Shown piece by piece: positions 1-8,093 of a stretch of 22,425 bases of DNA. How positions within the stretch are numbered: the stretch's first letter is position 1; every line of letters starts with the position of its first letter. The stretch covers positions 1-22,425 of the forward strand of contig CAZWZG010000036.1 of assembly GCA_964638245.1 (NCBI GenBank). Direction: 5' to 3'. Under the pieces are notes generated by a model. That model saw nothing but the letters and a program-made list of their open reading frames with translations. It made no database searches and was not told the DNA's origin. The translations under genes and the position numbers were made by a program. Source of the DNA: CAZWZG01 sp964638245. GTDB lineage: Bacteria > Pseudomonadota > Alphaproteobacteria > Rhodobacterales > Rhodobacteraceae.

Positions 1-1253
1 GTAATGGGAAAAAGTATCTCGATGGATCGGGCGGGGCCGCGGTGTCCTGCCTTGGCCATTCGGATGCGCATGTAGTTGACGCGATCAAGTCTCAACTTGA
101 TCGCGTTGCCTTTGCGCACACAGGTTTCCTGACATCGGACCCCGCAGAGAGACTCGCAGAGCGTCTTGTCGCGGCGGCGCCGGGTGATCTGGATCGCGTT
201 TACTTCGTGTCAGGCGGGTCGGAGGCGGTCGAAACGGCGCTCAAGCTGGCGCGGCAATACTACCTTGAAATCGGACAACCCGACCGGCGCCACATCATCG
301 CGCGAAAGCAGAGCTATCATGGCAATTCGCTTGGTGCGCTGGCGACTGGCGGCAATCAATGGCGGCGTGAACCCTATGCCCCGCTCCTGATCGATGTGAC
401 CCATGTTGAGGCGTGCTATGCTTATCGCGGGCAGCGTGAGGGAGAGACCGTAGAGGCCTATGTCACCCGCCTCATCGACGAAATCGAAACCGAGGTGCAA
501 CGGCTTGGGCCGGAAAGCGTCATGGCCTTTGTGGCCGAGCCTGTGGTCGGCGCCACGCTGGGCGCGGTGCCTTCAGTCGGCGATTACTACCGTCAGCTTC
601 GCGCACTGTGTGATCGGCACGGGATCCTGTTGATCCTTGACGAAGTGATGTGCGGCATGGGGCGCACGGGCACCTTGTTTGCGTGCGAACAGGACGGGAT
701 TGCGCCCGACATCTGCACGATCGCAAAGGGTCTGGGCGCGGGGTATCAACCCATCGGCGCGACGCTGTGCACGCGTCAGATTTATGAGGCCATCGCGAAT
801 GGCAGCGGCGCGTTTCAGCATGGGCACACATATATCGGGCACCCGACCGCAACGGCGGCAGCGAATGCCGTGCTGGATCGCCTGATCGGGGATGATCTGG
901 TGAGCCAGGTGACGCCTTTGGGCGAGCGCCTTGAACACGCCCTCGTTGAGAGGTTCGGCCAGCACCCGCATGTCGGTGATATCCGGGGGCGTGGTCTGTT
1001 TCGCGGGATTGAATTCGTGAAGGACCGGGAAACGAAAGAGCCTTTCGATCCGGCGCACAAGCTTCACGCCAAGATCAAGGCCGCCGCGTTTTCGTCCGGG
1101 CTCATTTGCTATCCGATGGGAGGGACGATCGACGGGCGGCGCGGGGACCACGTGCTGTTGGCGCCCCCCTTTATCATGACAGACGATCACATTGACGAGT
1201 TGGTCGACAAACTGTCTGGCGCCATCGAAACCGCGCTTGGTCAGGTCGCCTAA
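1..1253 (+). CDS. Class III (PLP-dependent) aminotransferase, 5' end cut by window
   Basis: Transfers an amino group from an amine or omega-amino acid to a keto acid using pyridoxal phosphate in the cytoplasm; the substrate cannot be read from sequence. The frame is open from base 3, and the stretch before the first possible start (GTG at 42) still encodes family sequence (DGSGGAAVSCLGH), so the true start lies outside the window. Counting from 42, visible motifs are SGGSEAVETALK (about 57-68, phosphate-binding region), the LILDEV stretch with Asp200 that contacts the PLP ring nitrogen, and AKGLGAGY with the Schiff-base Lys229. The C-terminal domain ends with the family-typical LLAPPFIMTDDHID. 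It stops 6 bp before the convergent response-regulator stop. With the FAD oxidoreductase nearby it may serve amine or amino-acid catabolism (inference). Confidence 0.93.
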   Translation, partial: NGKKYLDGSGGAAVSCLGHSDAHVVDAIKSQLDRVAFAHTGFLTSDPAERLAERLVAAAPGDLDRVYFVSGGSEAVETALKLARQYYLEIGQPDRRHIIARKQSYHGNSLGALATGGNQWRREPYAPLLIDVTHVEACYAYRGQREGETVEAYVTRLIDEIETEVQRLGPESVMAFVAEPVVGATLGAVPSVGDYYRQLRALCDRHGILLILDEVMCGMGRTGTLFACEQDGIAPDICTIAKGLGAGYQPIGATLCTRQIYEAIANGSGAFQHGHTYIGHPTATAAANAVLDRLIGDDLVSQVTPLGERLEHALVERFGQHPHVGDIRGRGLFRGIEFVKDRETKEPFDPAHKLHAKIKAAAFSSGLICYPMGGTIDGRRGDHVLLAPPFIMTDDHIDELVDKLSGAIETALGQVA

Positions 1254-1259
1254 GGCTCT

Positions 1260-1613
1260 CTACGCGAAGGAAATTGCAACGCGCAGTTTGTCTGCGGTAA
1301 GTTCCTGTTTTGTCAGAAAGCCTGCGCCAAAGACCGAGCAGATGCTGGAGAGGCCCGGGAATTCCTGCCCCGTCACGATAATGATGCGCGTGTTTGGCGC
1401 ACGTGAACGGATCGCACCAGCGTACACAATCCCCATTTCCGCATCGAGCCGGAAATCCAGAAGAATGACGCTGACATTGTTCTCCGACAGGAAGTCGAGC
1501 GCGGGATCCATTTTGGCGAATGACGTAACCTCATAGCCGCCGACCTTGTCGACCAGACCGGACAGCCATTCCCGATCTTCGGGGCTATCATCGATGATTA
1601 CGATCTTGCTCAT
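1260..1613 (-). CDS. Single-domain response regulator (CheY-like receiver), 117 aa
   Basis: A stand-alone receiver domain with no output domain, so it probably acts by protein-protein contact or phosphorelay rather than DNA binding. The acidic pocket is D8-D9, the phospho-acceptor is D53 in VILLDFRLD, the switch Thr is T81 in IIIVTGQ, and the conserved Lys is K102 in FLTKQEL. I chose the ATG at 1613 because the receiver fold starts directly after it (MSKIVIIDDS). It overlaps the stop of the upstream response regulator by 4 nt (ATGA), which implies translational coupling. The open frame extends upstream to 1733, but that part reads through the neighbour and has no receiver homology. The kinase encoded two genes upstream is the obvious phosphodonor (inference). 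Confidence 0.88.
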   Translation of the reverse strand: MSKIVIIDDSPEDREWLSGLVDKVGGYEVTSFAKMDPALDFLSENNVSVILLDFRLDAEMGIVYAGAIRSRAPNTRIIIVTGQEFPGLSSICSVFGAGFLTKQELTADKLRVAISFA

Positions 1614-2053
1614 GGCATCTTTGGCAGTACGACGATTTTGAACCAATAATCGCGCAGGCGCGCGATCGCGGCGAGGAACCCATCGAGATCGACGGGTTTC
1701 ACGACATAGCTGTTGGCCCCGGCATCGTAACAACGGTCGATATCAACGGGGTCATCAGAGCTGGTCATGACCACAACGGGCAGGCGCCGCGTCAGCGGGT
1801 CGTGCTTGATCATGCTGAGGACATCGCGCCCATCAAGCCCGGGCAGGTTCAGATCCAGAAGGATAAGGCCGGGCATCGCGTGATCGGTATTCCGGTACTT
1901 GCCTTGCTTGCGCAAGTAGTCCAGCGCGTCGTTCCCCGTCTCGCACCAGACGATTGGGTTGGCCAGGTTTTGGTCGTTGGTCAGCGCTGCGACACAGGCC
2001 TCGTAGTCTTCCTTGCTGTCTTCGACAATAAGGATGGTCGCGTCGCTTTGCAT
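1610..2053 (-). CDS. Rcp1-like single-domain response regulator, 147 aa
   Basis: Receiver domain of the Rcp1 type that often accompanies phytochrome-class histidine kinases. Residues seen are E11-D12, phospho-acceptor D67 in LILLDLNLPG, T97 in VVMTSSDD, and K119 in the family-typical GANSYVVKPV. The signature segments LNLPGLDGRDVL and IKHDPLTRRLPVVV match this subfamily well. The start ATG at 2053 has a clear Shine-Dalgarno (AGGAG, 5 nt upstream). It lies 27 bp downstream of the sensor kinase stop and overlaps the next response regulator by 4 nt, so the three genes form one signalling operon. No DNA-binding domain is present. Confidence 0.92.
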   Translation of the reverse strand: MQSDATILIVEDSKEDYEACVAALTNDQNLANPIVWCETGNDALDYLRKQGKYRNTDHAMPGLILLDLNLPGLDGRDVLSMIKHDPLTRRLPVVVMTSSDDPVDIDRCYDAGANSYVVKPVDLDGFLAAIARLRDYWFKIVVLPKMP

Positions 2054-2080
2054 GGTTTCTCCTGGCTCTGCGACAACCGT

Positions 2081-4456
2081 TTAACGCGAGTCGTCCGCTA
2101 GGGGAAGGGTGACATAGAACGTCGAGCCTTTCCCCGCCTGCGAGGTGTAATCCAGCACACCGCCCTGGCTTTCGGCGATCTTACGCGCAAAGGCCAAGCC
2201 GGACCCGGTGCCGCGCCCAAACTCGGATTCCGGGTTCAAGCGGCTGAAGATGCGGAAAATTTTTGGTCGGTTTTCTTCGGCAATACCGATCCCGTTGTCG
2301 CGGACATAAAATGCATTGGTCAGAATTTGTCCGTTCACCTTGATGTTTTTTGCGAAACCGACTTCGACACGCTTTGGGTCCGAACGGTTGTATTTGACCC
2401 CGTTGACGACAAGGTTCTGGAACAAAATCTTCAGCTTGGTCTCCGCGACGAGAACTTTCGGAAGCTGACTGACCACGACGATCTCGCCATTCTGCTCCTG
2501 CAGCGACTCGGCCAAGTCCGAGCGGATTTGGTCGATGATGGAACCGATATCGACGGCGTCGATTTTCGCATCACCCCGTCCGAGGCGCGAAAAGAACAGT
2601 AAGTCCGAGATCAGACGCTCCATCCGACCTGAAAGCTCGGTCATGCGCGCGGCCCGTTCGCGTGCTGGTTCGGGCAGTTCTTCGCGCATCATGAAGTTGG
2701 CGTTGATCGCTATACCGCGCAGCGGTTCTTTGAGGTCGTGGCTTGCGATGTAGGCAAATTCGTCCAACTCGCGGTTGGAGCGTTCAAGTTCGGTGACAAG
2801 GCGGCCAAGCTCGCTTGCGTGTTTCTTTTCCCGTTCAAGCGCTGCGATGTTGCGCTCGAACTCGCGGCGCTGGCGTTGGCGGCGTTGGCGCATAAAGATC
2901 GACCCAGCGATGATGAACAGCGCCAGCGCGCCCCCTGCTGCTCCCGCCAGACGCTGGCGTTCTGGGGTCCAGAACGACGGCGTTCCAAAGTATTGTTCCA
3001 GTAAGGCCTCGTAGCGATCCGAAACGACATAGGCGGGAATGACGGCGTTCAGCCGCTCGCGGGTTTCCCCAAGGCCAAAGCGCAATGCGTGGCTTATTTT
3101 GGTTCTTTCGTAGGCCGGGCTGACGAATTCAATGTCGTCCAAAACCCCGCGCGCGCCTGCCAGATTGCGCATCGGATCAGTTCCGGTAAGGATCGCGTCC
3201 GCTTCTCCATCAAGCAGGGCTGATAAAAGCTCATTCGTCGTTGGCACAACGACCGGCGTCAAACCGGCGTTCCCGCGCACGAAGGCTTCGGGTCGCGTGT
3301 TGTCGACCACGCCCACACGCAGGCCATCAAGATCGTCCAGCGAGCTGATACCATCCGCTTCACCTGCGCGAGTGACGATCGATGCGGTTATCGCGCGCAG
3401 GGGCTGCAGGAAGTCCATCCGGGTCCGGCGATCGGCGTTGATGCCCATGGCTGGCCCCAGATCGTATCCCGACGTGCCCGGACCGGCGATGTAGTCGGGC
3501 AACGGGACGACCTGAAACTCGAACTCGACAGCGGCCAACTCGGCCAGGTCGCGAAAGATCTCGACAGTAAAGCCGCTGATCGAGCCATCCTCGCCGACGA
3601 TCATGTTCGGTGGATTATGGGCGACGGCGACGGTCAAAACCTCTGGCGGCAAGGGCGGAACGTCCACGAAGTAACGGGTGCGCAGATCCGGCAACCGGCC
3701 GTCTTCTTCCATGCGGGCGATCGCGCTGTTGATCTGGGGCATAAGGTCGGCGCGACGTGGGTTCAGCATGACGACACGATCAAATTCGCGAATGGAACCT
3801 CCCTTGAAAATGACGGTCGTATCCAGTCCGGCCCGCCGTACCAGATCAAAGCTCACTGATCCGGGCGCAAGAAACGCGTCCAAGTCCCCCAACAAAAGCG
3901 CAACAAGGGCGGAGCGCGTTTCGTCAAAGATGACCGGAGTGTTTTGCGCCATCAACGCACGCTCGGTCGCGCTCAGAAGTGGAGGCACGTACCCGATACG
4001 CTGTCCTTCAAATCCTACAGACGCAATGCGCGCTGCCTGATCCGCGCGAACCATCAAACGAGACTCTCCAAGTCCAACGGGGTCGGAATAAACCTGATCC
4101 GGTGCGATTTCGTCCAACCGCGCGATACCGGCGATCATATCGGTTTCGCCTTGGAGTTGGGCGCCGATCAATTCTGCGATCGTTTCGTAGTCGCGCCATT
4201 CAATGGGAACACCGATCTCCGAACTGATTTCTTTTGCAAGGCTCAAAAAGAAGCCGGAGCGCGTGCCGTCTTCCTCCAACACCGAAAAATTCGAGGCGGG
4301 AGCCCGGAAAGAACCGACGATGAGCGGGTCTTCATTCGTCTGTTGCGCCAAAGACGGCAGCGCAAACGCCAATAGCAGCGCGACTGTTATCGCGGTGCGC
4401 AACCGCGACACCAAAAGTCTGGGCTTTCGGAGCAGCACAAGGACGGCGCGGGGCAT
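2081..4456 (-). CDS. Sensor histidine kinase with two tandem periplasmic solute-binding (VFT) domains
   Basis: Membrane sensor kinase of 791 aa. An N-terminal hydrophobic signal/anchor (about 17-38, possible cleavage after PSLA) is followed by two SBP_bac_3-type domains (about 43-265 and 272-490), a single TM segment (about 503-522), a charged coiled-coil linker (about 523-565), a HisKA domain with phospho-acceptor H573 in ASHDLKEPLRG, and a HATPase_c domain with N-box NLVVNGVKYN, DNGIGI and GTGSGL. The layout resembles BvgS/EvgS-type kinases but has no PAS, receiver or HPt domain; the two receivers are separate downstream genes. The kinase core resembles phytochrome-type HKs, fitting the Rcp1-like partner. 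I chose the ATG at 4456 because AAAGGAG lies 8 nt upstream; a TTG 7 codons earlier has no such support. The ligand is unknown; amino acids or amines are plausible from the domain family and neighbours. Confidence 0.9.
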   Translation of the reverse strand: MPRAVLVLLRKPRLLVSRLRTAITVALLLAFALPSLAQQTNEDPLIVGSFRAPASNFSVLEEDGTRSGFFLSLAKEISSEIGVPIEWRDYETIAELIGAQLQGETDMIAGIARLDEIAPDQVYSDPVGLGESRLMVRADQAARIASVGFEGQRIGYVPPLLSATERALMAQNTPVIFDETRSALVALLLGDLDAFLAPGSVSFDLVRRAGLDTTVIFKGGSIREFDRVVMLNPRRADLMPQINSAIARMEEDGRLPDLRTRYFVDVPPLPPEVLTVAVAHNPPNMIVGEDGSISGFTVEIFRDLAELAAVEFEFQVVPLPDYIAGPGTSGYDLGPAMGINADRRTRMDFLQPLRAITASIVTRAGEADGISSLDDLDGLRVGVVDNTRPEAFVRGNAGLTPVVVPTTNELLSALLDGEADAILTGTDPMRNLAGARGVLDDIEFVSPAYERTKISHALRFGLGETRERLNAVIPAYVVSDRYEALLEQYFGTPSFWTPERQRLAGAAGGALALFIIAGSIFMRQRRQRQRREFERNIAALEREKKHASELGRLVTELERSNRELDEFAYIASHDLKEPLRGIAINANFMMREELPEPARERAARMTELSGRMERLISDLLFFSRLGRGDAKIDAVDIGSIIDQIRSDLAESLQEQNGEIVVVSQLPKVLVAETKLKILFQNLVVNGVKYNRSDPKRVEVGFAKNIKVNGQILTNAFYVRDNGIGIAEENRPKIFRIFSRLNPESEFGRGTGSGLAFARKIAESQGGVLDYTSQAGKGSTFYVTLPLADDSR

Positions 4457-4519
4457 CACTTCGTCTCCTTTGCCCAACCCATAGTTGTTTTGCTCGCCAA
4501 TAGATAGGGCGACTTCGCT

Positions 4520-5731
4520 TTAGATCACCGCCGTCTCATTGAATGGTTTATTCGACAGGATGCGGTCATAGTGGAAGGGGCTTAGGTCAAGCGTCTGGTA
4601 CGCGCCGTGGATGAGCCATTCCGCTGTCGCACGGCCCATCGCGGGTGATTGCTGAAGCCCATGCCCCGAAAAACCGTTTAGAAAGATGAAGTTGGCAATT
4701 TCTGGGTGGGGGCCTGTGATCGCATTATGGTCGAGCGTGTTATAGGCATAGTGACCCGCCCATTCCGACGTGACCTTGATCGCTTCGAACGCTGGAATGC
4801 GCGTGGCCAGCACGGGCCAAATGTGATTTTCCCAAAGTGCGTGGTCCATCGCGAAATCATCGAACGCAACCGCTGGGTCATGTTCCGCGTGCCCCCCGGC
4901 CAAATACGTGCCACCGCCGTTTTCGCGGACATGGACGCCCGAGGGGTCTATTGTGAGGGGGAGGTCGCGATCCAGCGGGGTTTCTGCAGAAAAGATCCAT
5001 GTGAAGCGCTTGCGCGGTTCCACGGGGACATCGATCCCAGCCATTGCCGCCGTGCGTGCCGCACGTGGCCCTGATGCGTTGACCAATTGCCCGCACGCGA
5101 TGGTTTCGCCCGACCGCAACGTAACGCTAGCGATCCTGCCACCATCCCGCGCGATCTCGACGACCTCGTTTTCGATATACTCGACCCCGCCGTCGCGCGC
5201 CTTTCGCCGCCATGCATCAAACACGGCCATGCCGTCCCACAATCCCTCGTTGTGGGTGTTGATCGAGCCAAGCAGGATGTCATCCACATTGTAAAAGGGA
5301 TATCGCGCCTTAATCTCGTCCGCGCTCAGCAATTCGGTGGGCACGTTGTGCTGATGCTGAAGCGCTGCTGATGCCCGCAAGCGGTCTGCTCCTGCTGCAT
5401 CATCGGCCAGATAAAGGTAACCGAAGGAGCGGATCGATAGCTCTGGCACACGCTCGTCGCCCCCCATTTGCGCGCGCAGCGACGTGATGAACTCTGCGCC
5501 GAACTGGGAAATGCGCATGTTGAGCGGATTCGAGAACTGCTGGCGGATGCAGGAATTGGTGTGGGCGGTCGAGCAGTTTTCGTAAGTTGGATCACGTTCC
5601 ACCACCAAAACGGACCCGTTGAAAGTTGGATCTTGGGTCAACCACCATGCCGTAGACGACCCCATCATGGCGCCGCCAATGATCACGATGTCATAGGACG
5701 CCAGCTTGGGTGTGGTGTGAAAAACGGCCAT
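4520..5731 (-). CDS. FAD-dependent oxidoreductase of the DAO/FOXRED1 type
   Basis: Flavoprotein of the glycine/D-amino-acid oxidase (DAO) family, expected to oxidise a C-N bond of an amino acid or N-methylated amine. The N-terminal Rossmann motif is IVIIGGAMMGSSTA (16-28; GGxxxG form), with the ribose-binding acidic residue E45 in VVERDPTY. The following segment with RQQFSNP near 63-69 is typical of the FOXRED1-like branch. The C-terminal FAD-contact segment FSGHGLQQSPAMGRATAE is intact, and 403 aa is normal. The start at 5731 has a strong Shine-Dalgarno (CGGAGG). It is transcribed in the same direction as the sensor kinase 63 bp downstream, which suggests the kinase may respond to a substrate related to this enzyme (inference). 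Exact substrate unknown. Confidence 0.88.
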   Translation of the reverse strand: MAVFHTTPKLASYDIVIIGGAMMGSSTAWWLTQDPTFNGSVLVVERDPTYENCSTAHTNSCIRQQFSNPLNMRISQFGAEFITSLRAQMGGDERVPELSIRSFGYLYLADDAAGADRLRASAALQHQHNVPTELLSADEIKARYPFYNVDDILLGSINTHNEGLWDGMAVFDAWRRKARDGGVEYIENEVVEIARDGGRIASVTLRSGETIACGQLVNASGPRAARTAAMAGIDVPVEPRKRFTWIFSAETPLDRDLPLTIDPSGVHVRENGGGTYLAGGHAEHDPAVAFDDFAMDHALWENHIWPVLATRIPAFEAIKVTSEWAGHYAYNTLDHNAITGPHPEIANFIFLNGFSGHGLQQSPAMGRATAEWLIHGAYQTLDLSPFHYDRILSNKPFNETAVI

Positions 5732-5792
5732 CGCGCACCTCCGTGGCGCGAACGCTAATTCGCACTGCGCGCATTGACCATCTCAAATTGCT

Positions 5793-6206
5793 TTATCGCG
5801 CGACGGTGGCCAGGCTGAGGTCGACAGGCCCCAATGCGCCGAGGTCCGAAATCAGCGCAGCGACGCTGCGACCTTCGGCGTTGGCGTCTGCGCGCAGTGT
5901 CAGGGCAATCGGGTCAGCGGCGCAATCAATGATCTCACACCGCTGGGCCAATTCGGCACCGATACGCTTCAGCACCTGGGCGCGACCAAAGACATCATCA
6001 AAGGCGACGCGTCCCTCGGCATCCATGACAATAACAGGCAGGCTATCGCCCGCATCGCCTGACGCGGCCTCGGGCGGGGCGACTTCGATCAGGGCAGTCG
6101 GTGTGATCTGGGCGGTCAAAAGAAAGAAGATCAGCAGAAGGAAGACAAGGTTGATCATCGGGACGTTGTCCAGACCGGTCTTCTTGCGGCGCGTTTCGAA
6201 GTTCAT
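5793..6206 (-). CDS. ExbD/TolR-like protein with Asn replacing the TM Asp
   Basis: Small inner-membrane protein of 137 aa with the ExbD topology: a short cytoplasmic N-terminus, one TM helix (about 19-37, PMINLVFLLLIFFLLTA) and a periplasmic domain. In ExbD and TolR the motif reads PMID, and the Asp is the proton-carrying residue; here it is Asn19. The protein is therefore probably a non-protonatable partner of the neighbouring ExbD rather than a motor subunit by itself (inference). The start at 6206 is chosen because the ExbD pattern begins there (MNFETRRKK) and GGAG sits upstream inside the end of the preceding gene; an upstream start at 6266 would only read out-of-frame through that gene. 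It lies 4 bp after the exbD stop. Confidence 0.85.
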   Translation of the reverse strand: MNFETRRKKTGLDNVPMINLVFLLLIFFLLTAQITPTALIEVAPPEAASGDAGDSLPVIVMDAEGRVAFDDVFGRAQVLKRIGAELAQRCEIIDCAADPIALTLRADANAEGRSVAALISDLGALGPVDLSLATVAR

Positions 6207-6210
6207 CCCG

Positions 6211-6594
6211 CTACTCCACGAAAACCAGATTGGTGAAGCCAGCATCGCGCAGCGCATCAAGGACATCGATCACCGCCTGAAGGGATGTTCCATCGGTTGG
6301 ACGCACGATCAAGGCGTCGTCGGCACGATCGGTCAGCCGATCGATTTCGGCCAAAAGGGCGGGCAAGCGCAGTTCGACGCCGTTAAGCGTCAATGACTCG
6401 GCACCCACGTCGATCAGGCGTGGCGGGCCGGTGTAATCAGCAACGCTGCCCCCGCCGAGCTGGATCGGCAAAGCCGTCTCGACCGAGAACCGGGCGGCCA
6501 GCATGAAAAAGACGAGGATCAGAAAGACCACGTCGATCATGGGCGTCAGTCCGGGCCTGCGGGCCCGGCGCGGTTCTGCGAAGACAAAGCTCAT
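6211..6594 (-). CDS. exbD: ExbD/TolR-family biopolymer transport protein
   Basis: Inner-membrane component of a proton-driven ExbB-ExbD motor, 127 aa. It has the classic N-terminal arrangement: basic cytoplasmic stretch (about 8-14), LTPMIDVVF with the essential Asp21, one TM helix (about 21-38), then a periplasmic domain of about 85 residues ending ALRDAGFTNLVFVE, typical of the family. Its start overlaps the exbB stop by 4 nt (ATGA). Two ExbD-like proteins follow one ExbB; no TonB, TolA or TolB gene is seen in the window, so the energised partner is unknown. TolR is an alternative name, but the tandem arrangement favours the ExbD class. Confidence 0.92.
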   Translation of the reverse strand: MSFVFAEPRRARRPGLTPMIDVVFLILVFFMLAARFSVETALPIQLGGGSVADYTGPPRLIDVGAESLTLNGVELRLPALLAEIDRLTDRADDALIVRPTDGTSLQAVIDVLDALRDAGFTNLVFVE

Positions 6595-7283
6595 TCGGCC
6601 GCCGTCAGTCCGGCGCTGGGGGCCTGGGCATTGACGGGACGCACGAAGACGCGTGTTGCGATATCCTCAAGATCGAGGCGGATCTTGTCGACCACGCTTT
6701 CGAACCATGTCACGGCCATCGCGGCCGGGATCGCTACGGCCATGCCCGCTGCCGTCGTCAGAAGTGCTTCCCAGATGCCGCCTGCCAGATCGCTTGGATC
6801 AGCACGCGTGCCGGCGAGTTGTAGCGCCTGAAACGCCGCGATCATGCCCAGAACGGTCCCCAGAAGGCCGAGCAAAGGTGCAACAGTCGAAATCAATTCC
6901 AGAAGCCGGATCCCCGATCCAGAACGCGCCAAAAGGAGCCGCGCCATGCGCCCGGTTTCATCACGCGCGCCGTCTTCGTCCAGATTTGTGTCCAGACGGG
7001 ACGCCATAGCGACCTTGACCAGCGTTCCGCGCACACCCTTCAGGCCTTGTGCAGCCTGCAGCGCTTCGGTCGTCTGGCCGCTGGACCAGGCGCCCACGAC
7101 GCGGTCGATTTTGCTGGTGCCGCCCCACGCCCCGAGGCCCATGAAATGCGTTATTTTCCAGAGGATTGTGGCCAGCGCGATGATAGACAGTAGGGCAATC
7201 GCCCAGATCACCGGTCCACCTGCCGAAACCGCTGCCATCAGGCCACCAAAGACAGTCGAAGCCGAAGTCAGGCCGTCTTCCAT
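6591..7283 (-). CDS. exbB: ExbB/TolQ/MotA-family proton channel protein
   Basis: Polytopic inner-membrane subunit that forms the stator pentamer around the ExbD dimer. Three hydrophobic segments are visible: near the N-terminus (VIWAIALLSIIALATILW), in the centre (STVAPLLGLLGTVLGMIAAF, the family signature) and after it (LLTTAAGMAVAIPAAMAV), with a cytoplasmic loop between the first two. Length 230 aa is usual. I chose the ATG at 7283 because AGGAG lies 10 nt upstream; an ATG 7 codons earlier has no Shine-Dalgarno, and its codons contain that AGGAG. It leads the exbB-exbD-exbD set, with ATGA coupling to exbD, and lies 87 bp downstream of the glycosyltransferase stop. Confidence 0.9.
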   Translation of the reverse strand: MEDGLTSASTVFGGLMAAVSAGGPVIWAIALLSIIALATILWKITHFMGLGAWGGTSKIDRVVGAWSSGQTTEALQAAQGLKGVRGTLVKVAMASRLDTNLDEDGARDETGRMARLLLARSGSGIRLLELISTVAPLLGLLGTVLGMIAAFQALQLAGTRADPSDLAGGIWEALLTTAAGMAVAIPAAMAVTWFESVVDKIRLDLEDIATRVFVRPVNAQAPSAGLTAAE

Positions 7284-7370
7284 AAGGGGTCGTCTCCTAG
7301 ACATGGGCCGTAGCCCGACACCCCCACGCCGGACTACTACCGCATTTCGTTAATGATTTCCTTAGTTTTC

Positions 7371-8060
7371 TTACACTTCCGCGCGATATGCTGCCGCTTC
7401 CGCACGCCACTCGTCACCGTAATCCACGTCTTGCCAGTTCTCGAACCACGGGCCGCCCCGGGTATAGTGCACTGCAATCGGCGTCCCGGAGGTAGGTTTC
7501 TCGTTCCAGCCTTCAAGCCAGTTATAGGCAACCGGCAACTCTCCGATTTCGTCATCCGCCGCCCATTGCATCCGGTGCAGATAGGCGCCGCCCTCGGCAT
7601 TGACCTTTTCCACGGTCAGGTTCTTGGTCGAGGGGTGATCGCAGTTGAAGAACATGCAGGACGACCAGTTCTTGCGCGGATAAACCGTCTGCTGCTGGCC
7701 ATCCATTTTGACGCTATCCTTGGGCGTATAGTCGTGCTGCACGCAGCAAACGGCCTTGGTCGGATCGCGGTACTCAAGGATTGGAGCGATATCGTCGAGA
7801 TAGAGGAAGTCGCAATCGATGAACAACGCCCAGCCTTTCCAACCCGCCAGATGCGGCGTCAGAAAGCGCGAATAGGTGAACTCCGTCGAGGCGAGCGGAT
7901 CGATTTCGCGCGTGTAGGCGCCTTGATCGACAAGGTCCTGAACCTTTATCGGGACAACTTCGACGTCGATGGAGGCATGGCGCAAAAGGCTCCGTTTGGC
8001 GACCTGATACGCGATGTCCTCGCGGCTGTCCCATCCGATGAAAACGCGTAAATCTGCCAT
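7371..8060 (-). CDS. Probable DxD glycosyltransferase
   Basis: A 229-aa soluble protein with the look of a GT-A/GT8-like glycosyltransferase. The N-terminus (RVFIGWDSREDIAY) resembles the nucleotide-sugar-binding start of such folds. ALFIDCDFLYLDDI carries a D82-C-D84 motif suited to metal and nucleotide-sugar binding, and HYTRGGPWFENW near the C-terminus resembles the conserved late His/Gly region. No TM segment is seen. It lies 33 bp downstream of waaA on the same strand, opposite the kds genes, so a role in LPS core or another surface glycan is likely (inference). Donor and acceptor are unknown. An AGAGGG precedes the ATG. Confidence 0.72.
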   Translation of the reverse strand: MADLRVFIGWDSREDIAYQVAKRSLLRHASIDVEVVPIKVQDLVDQGAYTREIDPLASTEFTYSRFLTPHLAGWKGWALFIDCDFLYLDDIAPILEYRDPTKAVCCVQHDYTPKDSVKMDGQQQTVYPRKNWSSCMFFNCDHPSTKNLTVEKVNAEGGAYLHRMQWAADDEIGELPVAYNWLEGWNEKPTSGTPIAVHYTRGGPWFENWQDVDYGDEWRAEAAAYRAEV

Positions 8061-8093
8061 CTGCTCGATCCCTCTTGTTTTGCGGGTATTTTA

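Noticed and set aside
1614..1733. N-terminal extension of the second response regulator
   Set aside because: It overlaps the upstream response regulator in another frame and precedes the natural receiver start; the ATGA junction at 1610-1613 is the typical coupled start.
4494..4512. TCGCC/GGCGA inverted repeat between the oxidoreductase and sensor kinase genes as a terminator
   Set aside because: The stem is only 5 bp with a 9-nt loop and no T-run, too weak to claim termination.
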